DNA of 64,000 nt from Candidatus Tisiphia endosymbiont of Dioctria linearis (lineage in GTDB: Bacteria; Pseudomonadota; Alphaproteobacteria; Rickettsiales; Rickettsiaceae), in contig NZ_OZ032156.1 in NCBI RefSeq assembly GCF_964026545.1, positions 124,001 to 188,000 of the forward strand, given 5' to 3'. The notes below the pieces were generated by a model. The model searched no databases. It had not been told where the DNA came from and saw only the letters and a program-made list of their open reading frames with translations. Below are positions 9,018-17,723 of the stretch, in pieces. The position numbers and the translations under genes were made by a program. Position 1 is the stretch's first letter. Each line of letters begins with the position of its first letter.

Positions 9018-10142
9018 ATGAAGTTATCTGATTTTGATTTTACCTTACCGAGTGAATTAATAGCCCAGAACCCAGCAAAAAAACGAGATGAGTCTAATTT
9101 ATTGGTAGCTGCCCCAAATAATCACTTAGTGCAGACCAAGTTTCATGATATAATCGACTATCTATGCCCTGGTAATTTAATGGTATTTAATGACACTAAA
9201 GTTATTAACACCAAATTGCTACTGAATAAAGCTGGTAAAAAGATCGAATTATACCTAAACAAGGCAATAAGTGATAATTATTGGCATGGTTTTGCCAAAC
9301 CATCAAAAAGACTTGCCATTGAAGATCAGTTTGAGTTTGCTGGTAATAAGATTATTATAAGTAAAAAGCTTGGAATGGGACAAGTTGAGGTGGCTTTTGC
9401 TCTAGATAATATCTCAATTTTTGAGTTTTTAGAGAAATATGGTGAAATTCCGCTACCTCCTTATATAAAAAGGGGAGAAAGGTTACCAAAGGACGCTAAT
9501 CTAGAGGATGATATAGGCAATTCAGAAGAATTTGACTATAATAGATATCAAACAGTTTATAGCAATAACCCTGGAGCAGTAGCCTCCCCAACTGCAGGGC
9601 TACATTTCTCCGAACAGTTGTTGGCATTAGTTAAAGCAAAAAATATTGAAACTGCCTTTATTACCTTGCATGTTGGGGCAGGGACGTTCCTACCAGTTAA
9701 AACTGAAGATATTGATCAACATCAAATGCATTCAGAGTATTATCATATAGATAAAAAAACTGAAGATATGATTAATAAGGCAAAAAAAGAAAATAGACGA
9801 ATAATAGCCGTCGGCACTACCACCTTACGAGCATTAGAAAGTAACGCCATAGCAAATAATGGGCAAATAACAAATGGTGGATTTGAAACAGACATTTTTA
9901 TTAGACCAGGATTTAAATTTCAAATTGTCGATATGTTAATTACCAATTTTCATTTGCCAAAATCTACATTATTCATGTTAGTTTGTGCATTTGCTGGCTA
10001 TCAGGAAATAACTAATATCTACAAATATGCTATAGATCAAAAAATGCGGTTTTTTAGTTATGGTGATGCAACGCTTCTTTATCAGCTACACCGTCGCGAG
10101 GAGTGCGTAAACCTCAAACGTCATTGCGAGAAGCTACTTTAG
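9018..10142 (+). CDS. queA: S-adenosylmethionine:tRNA ribosyltransferase-isomerase
   Basis: Transfers the ribosyl of SAM to 7-aminomethyl-7-deazaguanine in tRNA, giving epoxyqueuosine. Family landmarks: MKLSDFDFTLPSELIAQ start, MVFNDTKVI, GEIPLPPYIKR, YQTVYSNNPGAVASPTAGLHF, LHVGAGTF, HSEYYHI, VGTTTLRALES, ITNFHLPKSTLFMLV, and FFSYGDATL. After this conserved end about 18 residues (HRREECVNLKRHCEKLL) come from the family C repeat that begins there, so the natural stop has been lost or replaced. Its pathway partner queF lies at 40694-41524. Translation probably starts from the GGAGGT supplied by the B1 repeat. Confidence 0.96.
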   Translation: MKLSDFDFTLPSELIAQNPAKKRDESNLLVAAPNNHLVQTKFHDIIDYLCPGNLMVFNDTKVINTKLLLNKAGKKIELYLNKAISDNYWHGFAKPSKRLAIEDQFEFAGNKIIISKKLGMGQVEVAFALDNISIFEFLEKYGEIPLPPYIKRGERLPKDANLEDDIGNSEEFDYNRYQTVYSNNPGAVASPTAGLHFSEQLLALVKAKNIETAFITLHVGAGTFLPVKTEDIDQHQMHSEYYHIDKKTEDMINKAKKENRRIIAVGTTTLRALESNAIANNGQITNGGFETDIFIRPGFKFQIVDMLITNFHLPKSTLFMLVCAFAGYQEITNIYKYAIDQKMRFFSYGDATLLYQLHRREECVNLKRHCEKLL

Positions 10143-10262
10143 TAGCATTGAAGCAATCCATATGACAAGTTTTATGGATTGCCACGACCTACTTGCGTGG
10201 TCTCGCAATGACGGTTTCTCAATTATTGTTTTCTTAAACTGACGTTTATGCACAATGACGCT
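10090..10262. repeat. Family C palindromic element with outer TTTCTTAAACTGACG arm
   Basis: The core GTCATTGCGAG...CTCGCAATGAC spans 10119-10213 and the outer arm (GGTTTCTCAATTATTG, TTTCTTAAACTGACG) continues to about 10250. Its left part encodes the extra C-terminal residues of queA. Confidence 0.88.
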
Positions 10263-10272
10263 ATCGAAGTGA

Positions 10273-11061
10273 TTAATTCACAATATCATCTGACTTAATA
10301 TCCCATAAGTTTAAATGTTCTCCAATCACCGAAAGTACGTCTTCATTTAGACTGAATAAACCTTTGGTATCAGAATTATTTTCAGGTTGGGGAGTTTTAA
10401 ATACTCCAGTTAAAGAAAACAAATTATAGTTTATATACGAATTAAGTTGCGTCAAAACCTTTTCTGGGTTTATAGCTGGGTTGACTACTTCTAACATCTT
10501 AGATAACAAATCTTTGTTAGATTGTTGATAAAATTTTAAAGCAGATAGATGTTTGGGGTTAGATGTAACATCAAATTCCCCAACAAAAGATTCGAGGTTA
10601 TTATTAACAAACTTTGCTAACTTGTATAGGGGGTTTAGGTTGTACTTACAGGATTCAAGAGTAGATAAAAATGATGCTTTCTCAGATTCCTGCATTCCTT
10701 CACCAGGACTAAGATAAAAATGTCCTGTAATAATCCTAGGATTACTATCTAGCATATCATAAATGTGCTGGATACCAGCCGCTGTTATCTCGTTATTATT
10801 CCCAACTATAGTAACATCAGTAACTGTCTTATTCTTCTTTAGACTGTCCGTAAAGACTAAAATTTGATCATCAGTAAGCTCTGAATTAGAAAAATTAACG
10901 CTAGTAATAGTTTTATTATGTTCTAACGCTAGAACAATAGCTTTAATACCCTCATCTCCTATATTATGGCAGCTTAAAATAAAACTCTGTAATTGTTTTA
11001 CTGTAATTGTTTTATTGTTTTTTAGCATTTTAGCAAATGCTTCTGCCACTTCATCTCCCAT
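10273..11061 (-). CDS. Leucine-rich-repeat (NLR/RNI-type) protein, N-terminus uncertain
   Basis: Shows at least three ribonuclease-inhibitor-type LRR units, e.g. IGDEGIKAIVLALEHNKTITSVNFSN and LTDDQILVFTDSLKKNKTVTDVTIVG, followed by a helical C-terminal half (about 140-262) with no recognised domain. RNI-type LRRs in intracellular bacteria usually bind host proteins, so a secreted effector is plausible but unproven. The frame stays open upstream of the ATG at 11061 for about 59 codons and includes another LRR unit (RIAEVLETNETVTTLSY) and a GYEPTGYEP repeat, but has no ATG, GTG or TTG before a stop at about 11239. The 5' end therefore looks lost or decayed. Confidence 0.7.
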   Translation of the reverse strand: MGDEVAEAFAKMLKNNKTITVKQLQSFILSCHNIGDEGIKAIVLALEHNKTITSVNFSNSELTDDQILVFTDSLKKNKTVTDVTIVGNNNEITAAGIQHIYDMLDSNPRIITGHFYLSPGEGMQESEKASFLSTLESCKYNLNPLYKLAKFVNNNLESFVGEFDVTSNPKHLSALKFYQQSNKDLLSKMLEVVNPAINPEKVLTQLNSYINYNLFSLTGVFKTPQPENNSDTKGLFSLNEDVLSVIGEHLNLWDIKSDDIVN

Positions 11062-11289
11062 AGGTTCATATCCCGTAGGTTCATATCCAGAACTGCTACA
11101 ATATGATAGTGTAGTAACTGTTTCATTTGTTTCTAATACTTCAGCAATCCTTTTTATTTGTTCCTTTCTAATTACCTCTCCTCTACAGGGTATAATATGA
11201 TTACCTTGCTTGTTAAAATTAGTGCCACTAATAACAAACTATTTTCCATAATATATATTATAGAACTATTGTATACAAATAAGTTTAAG

Positions 11290-11847
11290 CTAGGAGCGTA
11301 AAATAAGCAATTTACTATCACCATATATTTTTTCTTTAATCGTTTCTAAAGAATCATCTGTAAGATGCTCATTTTTAGCAAATTCAACGACAATAATTGT
11401 TCCATCTTTTAACCATTGACCTTTTTTCAAAGCATTTACTGCCTTTGATACAAGATTTTGATAGTATGGTGGATCAATAAAAATTAGATCAAAGCTGTTT
11501 TTACATTTTGGCAAAGCTGTAGCATTGATATTTAGGAAAGTCATTTTATCCATTTCACCTATTTTACTAGCAAATGCTTTTGCTGCCCGCAAATAATCAG
11601 CATTTATATCAATTACTGTAATATCCCCTGCTCCTCTAGAACAGCTCTCAAAAGCTAAGCTACCAGTGCCGGCAAATAAATCGAGAACCTTAGAATCCTT
11701 GGTAAATAACCTACCATCACTAAATTCTCCTGAAGTTAATATACTAAAAATCGCTTCTCGAATTTTGCCAGTAGAAGGACGATAATTAGAGTTTTTTAAG
11801 GTGGGTATTATCCGGTTTTTATGTTTGCCGGCGATAATTCGTATCAT
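11290..11847 (-). CDS. rsmD: 16S rRNA (guanine-N2-966) methyltransferase
   Basis: 185-aa class I SAM methyltransferase. MIRIIAGKHKNR and RPSTGKIREAIFSIL are the family N-terminus; LDLFAGTGSLAFES is SAM motif I, and IFIDPPYY is the catalytic (N/D)PPY motif. It methylates G966 of 16S rRNA in the small subunit. Its ATG overlaps the rluB stop by 4 bases (ATGA), showing translational coupling. Confidence 0.94.
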   Translation of the reverse strand: MIRIIAGKHKNRIIPTLKNSNYRPSTGKIREAIFSILTSGEFSDGRLFTKDSKVLDLFAGTGSLAFESCSRGAGDITVIDINADYLRAAKAFASKIGEMDKMTFLNINATALPKCKNSFDLIFIDPPYYQNLVSKAVNALKKGQWLKDGTIIVVEFAKNEHLTDDSLETIKEKIYGDSKLLILRS

Positions 11848-12566
11848 AAAAATTTCTTAAATTTCTCAAATGGCATTTCTTTATACTGATTTGGTTGCAA
11901 ATCACCTAATATAAACCCCCCATAACTAATTCTAATTAACCGGTTAACACTTAGACCAAAATATTCAAATATCTTCCTAATTTCACGATTTTTGCCTTCA
12001 GTCAAAATTACTTCAAACCAACAATTAGTTTTTCCTGATTTTATTAATTTAATTAATTTAGGATCATAACGTATTTGATCAATCTCTATATTTTTATAAT
12101 TTTTAAGCAACAGGCTTGGATTACCATGGGCTCTGACTTTATATACACGTTCGAGTTTGCTTGATGGTAGCTCAAACTTCCTTGCTAAGTCACCATTATT
12201 GGTAAGTAATAGTAACCCTTCACTATTGAGGTCTAGTCGCCCTATTGAAATTACCCTAGGCATATTCTGTAATACCAGATTTTCAAAGACAGTTTCTCTA
12301 CCATAATTATCTTTATGTGAGGTAATTAAGCCAACAGGTTTGTAATATGTCCATAAACGCGGAGTTTGTTGTTGATCTATTACTTTTCCTGATACTTCAA
12401 TAATGCTAGTATTATCAACCAAGGTGGCAGGCGAATCGATAATCACCCCATTTACCATTACTTGACTATTTTTGATAAGCAGCTCTGCATCACGCCTTGA
12501 ACATATCCCTGCATTACTAATCGCTTTTGCTAGCCTTTGTGTACTATCCTGTTTCAAAAAAAACAA
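11844..12566 (-). CDS. rluB: 23S rRNA pseudouridine synthase, RluB/RsuA family
   Basis: N-terminal S4 RNA-binding domain (AKAISNAGICSRRDAELLI, residues about 15-65), then the RsuA/RluB catalytic domain with GRLDLNSEGLLLLTNNGDL holding the catalytic Asp, and the later EGKNREIRKIF motif. Family members isomerise uridine in 23S rRNA helix 89 (RluB) or relatives, so the exact site is not proved. The TTG at 12566 precedes an eight-base T run; a later TTG at 12557 (LKQDSTQRLAKAI) is also possible. First gene of a two-gene operon with rsmD. Confidence 0.9.
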   Translation of the reverse strand: MFFLKQDSTQRLAKAISNAGICSRRDAELLIKNSQVMVNGVIIDSPATLVDNTSIIEVSGKVIDQQQTPRLWTYYKPVGLITSHKDNYGRETVFENLVLQNMPRVISIGRLDLNSEGLLLLTNNGDLARKFELPSSKLERVYKVRAHGNPSLLLKNYKNIEIDQIRYDPKLIKLIKSGKTNCWFEVILTEGKNREIRKIFEYFGLSVNRLIRISYGGFILGDLQPNQYKEMPFEKFKKFL

Positions 12567-12609
12567 TCCAAATATAATTTAAGTAGTTTGGATTACCGTG
12601 CCGTCACTA

Positions 12610-12665
12610 ATTCCCAAGCGTCATTGCGAGGAACTAGTTTAGTAGCGACGAAGCAATCTATTTCT
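12610..12665. repeat. Half copy of family C element
   Basis: Contains CGTCATTGCGAGGAACTAG and GACGAAGCAATCTA only, without the right arm. It lies upstream of rluB, between it and the DUF1189-like gene. Confidence 0.8.
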
Positions 12666-12749
12666 AATCACTTTATGTTACCACAATTCATTACCTACAG
12701 CAATTTATTGTATAAACAAGTATATACTATTCCTGGAATACCCCCTTCC

Positions 12750-13610
12750 CTATTTGTTTCGTATCCTCAACATTGCTAAAAGCAGTAACAAACTGGTGAA
12801 CATCTGTATAAAAAATATAATACTACTAAATTCTGGCAAAAATATAACCATCATAGGTTGTAATAAAATTGCTATGCCACTTGAAAATAAGGTTATCCTG
12901 ATACAGGTTTGCCAAGAGGATTTAGGACCAAAATAGTTAGTTAACAAATATACTAAGATGATAATAAAGCTTTTTTCAAATAAAATTGTTGCAAAACGAA
13001 AAACTATTATTATCGGCATTAAAATGTAAATAAATATCTTTGGTGCTTGTATTAGGGTTTTGGCAAAATGCTTTTTAATGACTTCTTCAGTGAGAATCTT
13101 TTGATCAGGAGTAAATAATTTAGAATATCCTATACTGAACATGCTCTTTTTTTTATCGGTTATTTCTACTGTAGTAAGGGTTATATTGTTACTACCAAAC
13201 AGGATAGGAATTTTAATTTTATCACTATAAGATAATTGATTTTTTGAGTCTATAACCGCAAGCTTATTACCATTCTCATCAAGTAAATATATAGGTTCAT
13301 CCTGATCAACTAAAATTTTATTACCATCATAATAGATTTCCGGTAATTGTTTTAATATATGTTCAATAGTTATAGTGCCTTTTGTTAAACGATTCTCAGT
13401 AAAGTAATCGGTGAGGACTAACAAGTAATTAAATATAACAATACAATAGATTAATGATGATATAAAAGACACAGCAAATATATACTTAATCCCGTATCCT
13501 TTATATGACTTATAAACATCTTGGTAGAAATTTACTGAACTAATTGATAACCATAATTGATGCAATAAAGTGCTAAACCATGAGAAAACGGATAATAGTT
13601 TTGTTGTCAT
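12750..13610 (-). CDS. DUF1189-like inner membrane protein
   Basis: 286-aa membrane protein. N-terminal part about 1-45 (LYxDVYKSYKGYG-like: FYQDVYKSYKGYGIKYIF), a helix at about 43-65, a soluble extracytoplasmic segment of about 110 residues (ILKQLPEIYYDGNKILVDQ...IDSKNQLSYSD), then three or four C-terminal helices. This layout matches DUF1189 proteins, whose function is unknown. It stands alone, divergent from tkt, with only 74 bases between the two starts. Confidence 0.8.
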   Translation of the reverse strand: MTTKLLSVFSWFSTLLHQLWLSISSVNFYQDVYKSYKGYGIKYIFAVSFISSLIYCIVIFNYLLVLTDYFTENRLTKGTITIEHILKQLPEIYYDGNKILVDQDEPIYLLDENGNKLAVIDSKNQLSYSDKIKIPILFGSNNITLTTVEITDKKKSMFSIGYSKLFTPDQKILTEEVIKKHFAKTLIQAPKIFIYILMPIIIVFRFATILFEKSFIIILVYLLTNYFGPKSSWQTCIRITLFSSGIAILLQPMMVIFLPEFSSIIFFIQMFTSLLLLLAMLRIRNK

Positions 13611-13684
13611 AATATCTATTTTGATGTAGATTCATAAAAAATTTTTTATCAATATCTTTTAACACAAAATTAATATTTATTATA

Positions 13685-15664
13685 ATGAAGTTTAATAAAA
13701 TACCAAAATATTCAGAAGAATATTCTAAATTAAGTAATTGTATTAGAGTTTTAGCAAGTGATAGTATAGAATATGCTCAATCAGGGCATCCAGGTATGGT
13801 TCTTGGTATGGCAGATGTTATGACCATGCTAGTATTTAATTTTCTAAAATTCAATCCTAATGATCCAACTTGGTTTGACCGTGATCGCCTGGTGCTATCA
13901 GCTGGGCACGGTTCTATGTTGCTTTATAGTTTTTATTATTTAACAAATTATAAAAATTTTCACCTAGAAGATTTGAAACAATTTCGGAAATTACATTCCA
14001 AAACTCCTGGACATCCAGAATATGGGGCGTATGAAGCTATTGAGGCTACTACAGGGCCTTTAGGTCAGGGGTTTGGTACTTCAGTTGGGATGGCGATTGC
14101 CCAAAAAAAATATCAACAAAAATTGGGCAAAGAGCTTAGTGCACACAAAATTTATTGTATAATTGGAGATGGATGCCTAATGGAAGGTATAAGCTATGAA
14201 GCTGCTTCTTTAGCTGGGCATTTATGCCTAAATAACTTAATAGTTTTATTTGATGATAATAAAATTTCCATCGACGGCTCTACCAACCTTACTGTATCTG
14301 AAAACCATCTGCTGAAATTTGCCGCCATGGGCTGGAATACCGAATCTATTGATGGGCATGATTTTGAGCAAATTAATGCCAGCCTAATTAAGGCACAAAA
14401 TTCTGATAAACCATACTTGATTGCCTGCCGTACTTTAATTGGCAAAGGCTCTATTAACAAGGTGAATTCAAATGCCGCCCATGGCTGCCCGCTCGGCAAA
14501 GATGAGGTTAAACTTCTTAAAGAAAATTTAGGTTTTAATGATCAGGCGTTTACTATACCAAAGGAATTACAAGAGATATGGGGTACAGCTTGGTTAAGAA
14601 ATCAAGCGAGTTATACTAATTGGCAAGAGAAGTTTGCTGATATAACTCAAGAGCAAAAAGCCTATTGCAATAAAGCTGATATAGATTGCTCTTTTCTTGA
14701 TAATATCCTTATTCCAGAAAAAGCTGAAGCAACCCGTTGTTCATCTGGTAGAGTTATAGAATATCTAAGCAAACTATCAGATAAAATTATTTTTGGCTCA
14801 GCTGATTTATCATTATCCAACAATATCAAAAATACTGCTAGTAACATAATTAATAAAGATGATTTTACTGGCAATTACATCCATTATGGGGTTCGTGAGA
14901 ATGTTATGGGGGCTATCATGAACGGACTCGCATTATCAGGCTTCTTACCCGTAGGGGCTACTTTCCTAGTATTTTCTGATTATATGAAACCAACTATGCG
15001 GCTTTCTTCTATTATGCAGCAGCAAGTGATCTACATCATGACCCATGATTCAATTGGGGTAGGAGAAGATGGCCCTACTCACCAACCAATAGAGCATCTA
15101 GCATCCTTTCGAAGCTTACCAAATATGATGGTATTACGCCCGGCAGACTATCTTGAAACAGTTGAATCTTGGCGAATTGCTTTAGCTAATAAAGAGGGTC
15201 CTTCTGTTCTTGCTTTAACCAGACAGTCAGTATCTCAAATAGTTAGCCGAAATATTTCGCAAAATTTATGCTCTAAAGGTGGGTATATACTGTCAGGGAA
15301 TAATCAAGAAACAGTAGATGTTGCTATCTTCGCCACCGGCTCTGAATTGTCAATAGCATTAGAGGTAAAAGATATACTAAGCAAAAATGGCTTTAGTACC
15401 AATGTGATTTCAATGTTATGTTTTGAGTTGTTTTTTAAACAGCAGCCTAGCTATATCCAAAATATCCTGTCCAATGCCAAATTAAAAGTTGCTATAGAAG
15501 CTGCAAGTAGTTTTGGCTGGCATCGAATCATTGGAGAGAACGGAATGTTCTTCGGAATGGAACAATTTGGACTCTCCGCTCCCTCTAATGATTTATACTC
15601 ATATTTCGGTCTTACTTCATCAAATATTTCCGAAAAGATTATGGCAAGAATCCAGAAAAATTAG
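13685..15664 (+). CDS. tkt: Transketolase
   Basis: Transfers two-carbon ketol units in the non-oxidative pentose phosphate pathway, using thiamine diphosphate. 659 aa, full length. Landmarks: SGHPGMVLGMAD near residue 33, SAGHGSMLLYS, TTGPLGQGF, the ThDP motif GDGCLMEG...FDDNKISIDG from about residue 160, and the Pyr domain with YGVRENVMGAIMNG and HDSIGVGEDGPTHQPIEHL. The C-terminal domain is complete (FATGSELSIAL). Classical Rickettsia lack this pathway in general; its presence would make ribose and erythrose phosphates. Partner enzymes are not in the window. Confidence 0.96.
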   Translation: MKFNKIPKYSEEYSKLSNCIRVLASDSIEYAQSGHPGMVLGMADVMTMLVFNFLKFNPNDPTWFDRDRLVLSAGHGSMLLYSFYYLTNYKNFHLEDLKQFRKLHSKTPGHPEYGAYEAIEATTGPLGQGFGTSVGMAIAQKKYQQKLGKELSAHKIYCIIGDGCLMEGISYEAASLAGHLCLNNLIVLFDDNKISIDGSTNLTVSENHLLKFAAMGWNTESIDGHDFEQINASLIKAQNSDKPYLIACRTLIGKGSINKVNSNAAHGCPLGKDEVKLLKENLGFNDQAFTIPKELQEIWGTAWLRNQASYTNWQEKFADITQEQKAYCNKADIDCSFLDNILIPEKAEATRCSSGRVIEYLSKLSDKIIFGSADLSLSNNIKNTASNIINKDDFTGNYIHYGVRENVMGAIMNGLALSGFLPVGATFLVFSDYMKPTMRLSSIMQQQVIYIMTHDSIGVGEDGPTHQPIEHLASFRSLPNMMVLRPADYLETVESWRIALANKEGPSVLALTRQSVSQIVSRNISQNLCSKGGYILSGNNQETVDVAIFATGSELSIALEVKDILSKNGFSTNVISMLCFELFFKQQPSYIQNILSNAKLKVAIEAASSFGWHRIIGENGMFFGMEQFGLSAPSNDLYSYFGLTSSNISEKIMARIQKN

Positions 15665-15955
15665 AAGTGGATTGCTTCGTCGGCTAACGCCTTCTCGCAA
15701 TGACGTTATCTGTCATTGCGAGCCACCATAGGTGGCGTGGCAATCTATTTTGGGTCGTTTTTTGGATTACTTCACTCACCTTACGCATAAACCCCATGAC
15801 AATTTAAAAATTCCGGAAAAGTAGAAAAACCGTCATTGCGAGCCACCGTAGGTGGCGTGGCAATCCATAAAAGAGTGGATTGCTTCGTCGACCTAAGGTC
15901 TCCTCACAATGACGGTTTCCCAATTATTGTTTTCTTAAACTGACGCTTATGAAAT
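15665..15955. repeat. Cluster of family C palindromic elements
   Basis: A half copy (15667-15705), a left-half copy with GAGCCACCATAGGTGGCGTGG (15712-15755), and a full copy at about 15832-15914 ending in CTCCTCACAATGACGG, followed by the outer arm TTTCTTAAACTGACGCTTATG. The inner GAGCCACC.TAGGTGGC is itself a small hairpin. Fills the tkt / 15994 gap. Confidence 0.88.
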
Positions 15956-15993
15956 ACTAACGGGTTAGCTATACATTACTACTTACTTAAATT

Positions 15994-16803
15994 TTAGTCG
16001 TTATGAATATCATCCACACACCCTAAAGCATCAGTATTTTCTTCGGACATATCATCGTTTGTAACACAGAACTTTGAAGAATCGTGATCCTTAGTAGTAT
16101 TATGAAATAATGAAGCCACTGTATACTTAATAGTTGTAAAAGTATTAGATATCTTTGCGAAGAACGATGTTGGTTTTATTTTTGCAGTTTTTATATCATT
16201 AGATGAAATAGTAGCAGAATCTTCTTGGTAACTTGTATTGAAACTTTCTGATACTACATTTACAGAATCATCTAAATATAGCAGCGATTCTAACGATTCA
16301 GTAGATTCTACTAAATCCTCTTTTGCTTCTTCCGCTTTATCTATTAGCTCTTCTACCACTGAAGCTGCTTGTACTAGCTTGTCTTCTTCTAAAGCTAGTG
16401 ATGTTGTAGATTTAGATGAATCAGTTAAATCACTTGTTGATTTATCATTTTGCACATTATGAATATCAGTAGGTAAGAAATCATCAAGTTCATCGACTTC
16501 TTTTCCTAACCTTTTGCTCTTCTCAATACACCTAAATGCGTAATTCCACTGCTCCTTATTAGTCTCGACAACAAGCAGCTCTTTTCTAAGAGCAATCTTT
16601 TTTGCAAAAGACTTAAGCCCATCATAAGTAATATTACCATATTTGCCTGGTAATTGAACGTACCAAACTTTATCGTTATTCTGAAGGGCTTCTCCTAAAG
16701 CTTTAACTTCCTTATCTCCTATATTCTCCTCCCGTAAGTCAATAGCACCGTCAGATGTATTAGATGTTATCCTTCTTAGCAAATGATCATCAAAAACCGT
16801 CAT
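15994..16803 (-). CDS. Effector-like protein with a single LRR-like unit
   Basis: 269 aa, no signal peptide and no clear membrane segment. Residues about 17-50 (GAIDLREENIGDKEVKALGE and onward) resemble one RNI-type LRR unit like those of the 10273-11061 protein. The middle is acidic and Ser/Thr-rich (about 118-205: STSDLTDSSKSTTS, ESTESLESLL) and the end is polar. I recognise no complete domain. An AGGAG RBS precedes the ATG (TTAAAGGAGAATTTATG). The upstream region is similar to that of the 17120-17650 gene, suggesting co-regulation. Likely a lineage-specific secreted or host-facing protein, inferred from composition only. Confidence 0.7.
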   Translation of the reverse strand: MTVFDDHLLRRITSNTSDGAIDLREENIGDKEVKALGEALQNNDKVWYVQLPGKYGNITYDGLKSFAKKIALRKELLVVETNKEQWNYAFRCIEKSKRLGKEVDELDDFLPTDIHNVQNDKSTSDLTDSSKSTTSLALEEDKLVQAASVVEELIDKAEEAKEDLVESTESLESLLYLDDSVNVVSESFNTSYQEDSATISSNDIKTAKIKPTSFFAKISNTFTTIKYTVASLFHNTTKDHDSSKFCVTNDDMSEENTDALGCVDDIHND

Positions 16804-16868
16804 AAATTCTCCTTTAATTTTAAATCGTTACGAACGGACAATATCAACTTCCTATAACCTGTCAAGAA
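16804..16868 (-). promoter_or_regulatory. Promoter region with CGTT-N3-AACG dyad
   Basis: On the reverse strand TTGACAGG is followed by TATAGGAAGTTGATATTGTCC, the dyad CGTTCGTAACG, TTTAAAA and AAGGAG before the ATG. The upstream region of the 17650 gene has the same order (CTATAAGAAATTATTG, TCCGTTATAACG, TTTTAAAAA). The shared dyad may be an operator or a leader hairpin. Confidence 0.45.
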
Positions 16869-16920
16869 GATTTTAAAAAATTATTAAAAATATAAAAAAT
16901 TACGTCATTACCCATGGGTG

Positions 16921-17105
16921 TCAACTTAAGAAAATAGTAGTCGAAAAGGCGTCTATTAGCGAGCCACCGTAGGTGGCGTGGCAATCCATTTCTAATTTTG
17001 GATTGCCACATCGCCACAAAGCTGATCCTCGCTAATAGATGTTTGGCGAGCAGATTTTTTATTCATCATAAAAAATAGCAAAAAAAAACCGTGAACGCTC
17101 ACAAT
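16921..17105. repeat. Family C element, GTCTATTAGCGAG variant, with GTGAACGCTCAC arm
   Basis: The core reads GTCTATTAGCGAG ... CTCGCTAATAGATG (16951-17041), a variant of the usual GTCATTGCGAG. It continues to CCGTGAACGCTCAC at about 17090-17103, the inverse complement of the left arm seen at 36549 and 60175. No gene in the 16804-17119 gap. Confidence 0.85.
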
Positions 17106-17119
17106 TCAGTTAATTTCAC

Positions 17120-17650
17120 CTACTGTTGCACTTCAGCTCCTGCTAAACTAATATCGTCCTGGTGATCAGTATAACCAGGATTAACTATACCAGGGAAAGA
17201 AACCGCTTCATCAGGGTTAATAAAATCACTAAAATCAACAAAACAATCATCACTAGGATTGGGAATATCATGAGTAAAAATATGCTTTAAAAACATACAT
17301 ATTCGTGTGCAGCATCCGATTACTGCTACTAATGCTGCTGAGCTTTCTTCTAATGTTATATCTTTAGGTGTTTTTTCTATAGATTCAGCTAGTTTAGCTA
17401 TTTTAGTTAAACTTGGTTCTTCAAAAGAGAATGCTCTTTTAGTTAGCTTAATTTTAGTTGAACTTGGTTCGTCAAAAGAGGATGCTCTTTTTCGTGGTTC
17501 GAAAGATACAGCAAAAAATAGTGCGCTTTTAGTTAGCTCAACTGCACTATTATTTATACTCGAAATGGCTTGCAACTCTATAGAACGTGAGTTATCATTG
17601 GGAGCTTGTATATCAGATTTAGATTTATTCCTACGTGTATAAAACCTCAT
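17120..17650 (-). CDS. Hypothetical effector-like protein, 176 aa
   Basis: Basic N-terminus (MRFYTRRNKSKSD) followed by a short internal repeat: RKRASSFDEPSSTKIKLT and KRAFSFEEPSLTKIAKLA (about residues 52-90). A hydrophobic, Cys-containing stretch (SAALVAVIGCCTRICMFL, about 103-120) could be a membrane helix. The C-terminus is acidic and Pro-rich. I recognise no family. Upstream sequence resembles that of the 15994-16803 gene. The RxxSF repeats could be phosphorylation sites, which is speculation. Confidence 0.6.
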   Translation of the reverse strand: MRFYTRRNKSKSDIQAPNDNSRSIELQAISSINNSAVELTKSALFFAVSFEPRKRASSFDEPSSTKIKLTKRAFSFEEPSLTKIAKLAESIEKTPKDITLEESSAALVAVIGCCTRICMFLKHIFTHDIPNPSDDCFVDFSDFINPDEAVSFPGIVNPGYTDHQDDISLAGAEVQQ

Positions 17651-17723
17651 AAACTTTACCTTTTTAAAACGTTATAACGGATAGCAATAATTTCTTATAG
17701 CCTTTTAACTTATGGTTTATATC

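Noticed and set aside
8801..9031. Forward frame overlapping gyrA 3' end
   Set aside because: Runs through the gyrA tail and the B1 repeat; no RBS and no own family.
15513..15731. 72-aa frame at the tkt 3' end
   Set aside because: Overlaps tkt in another frame and ends in repeats.
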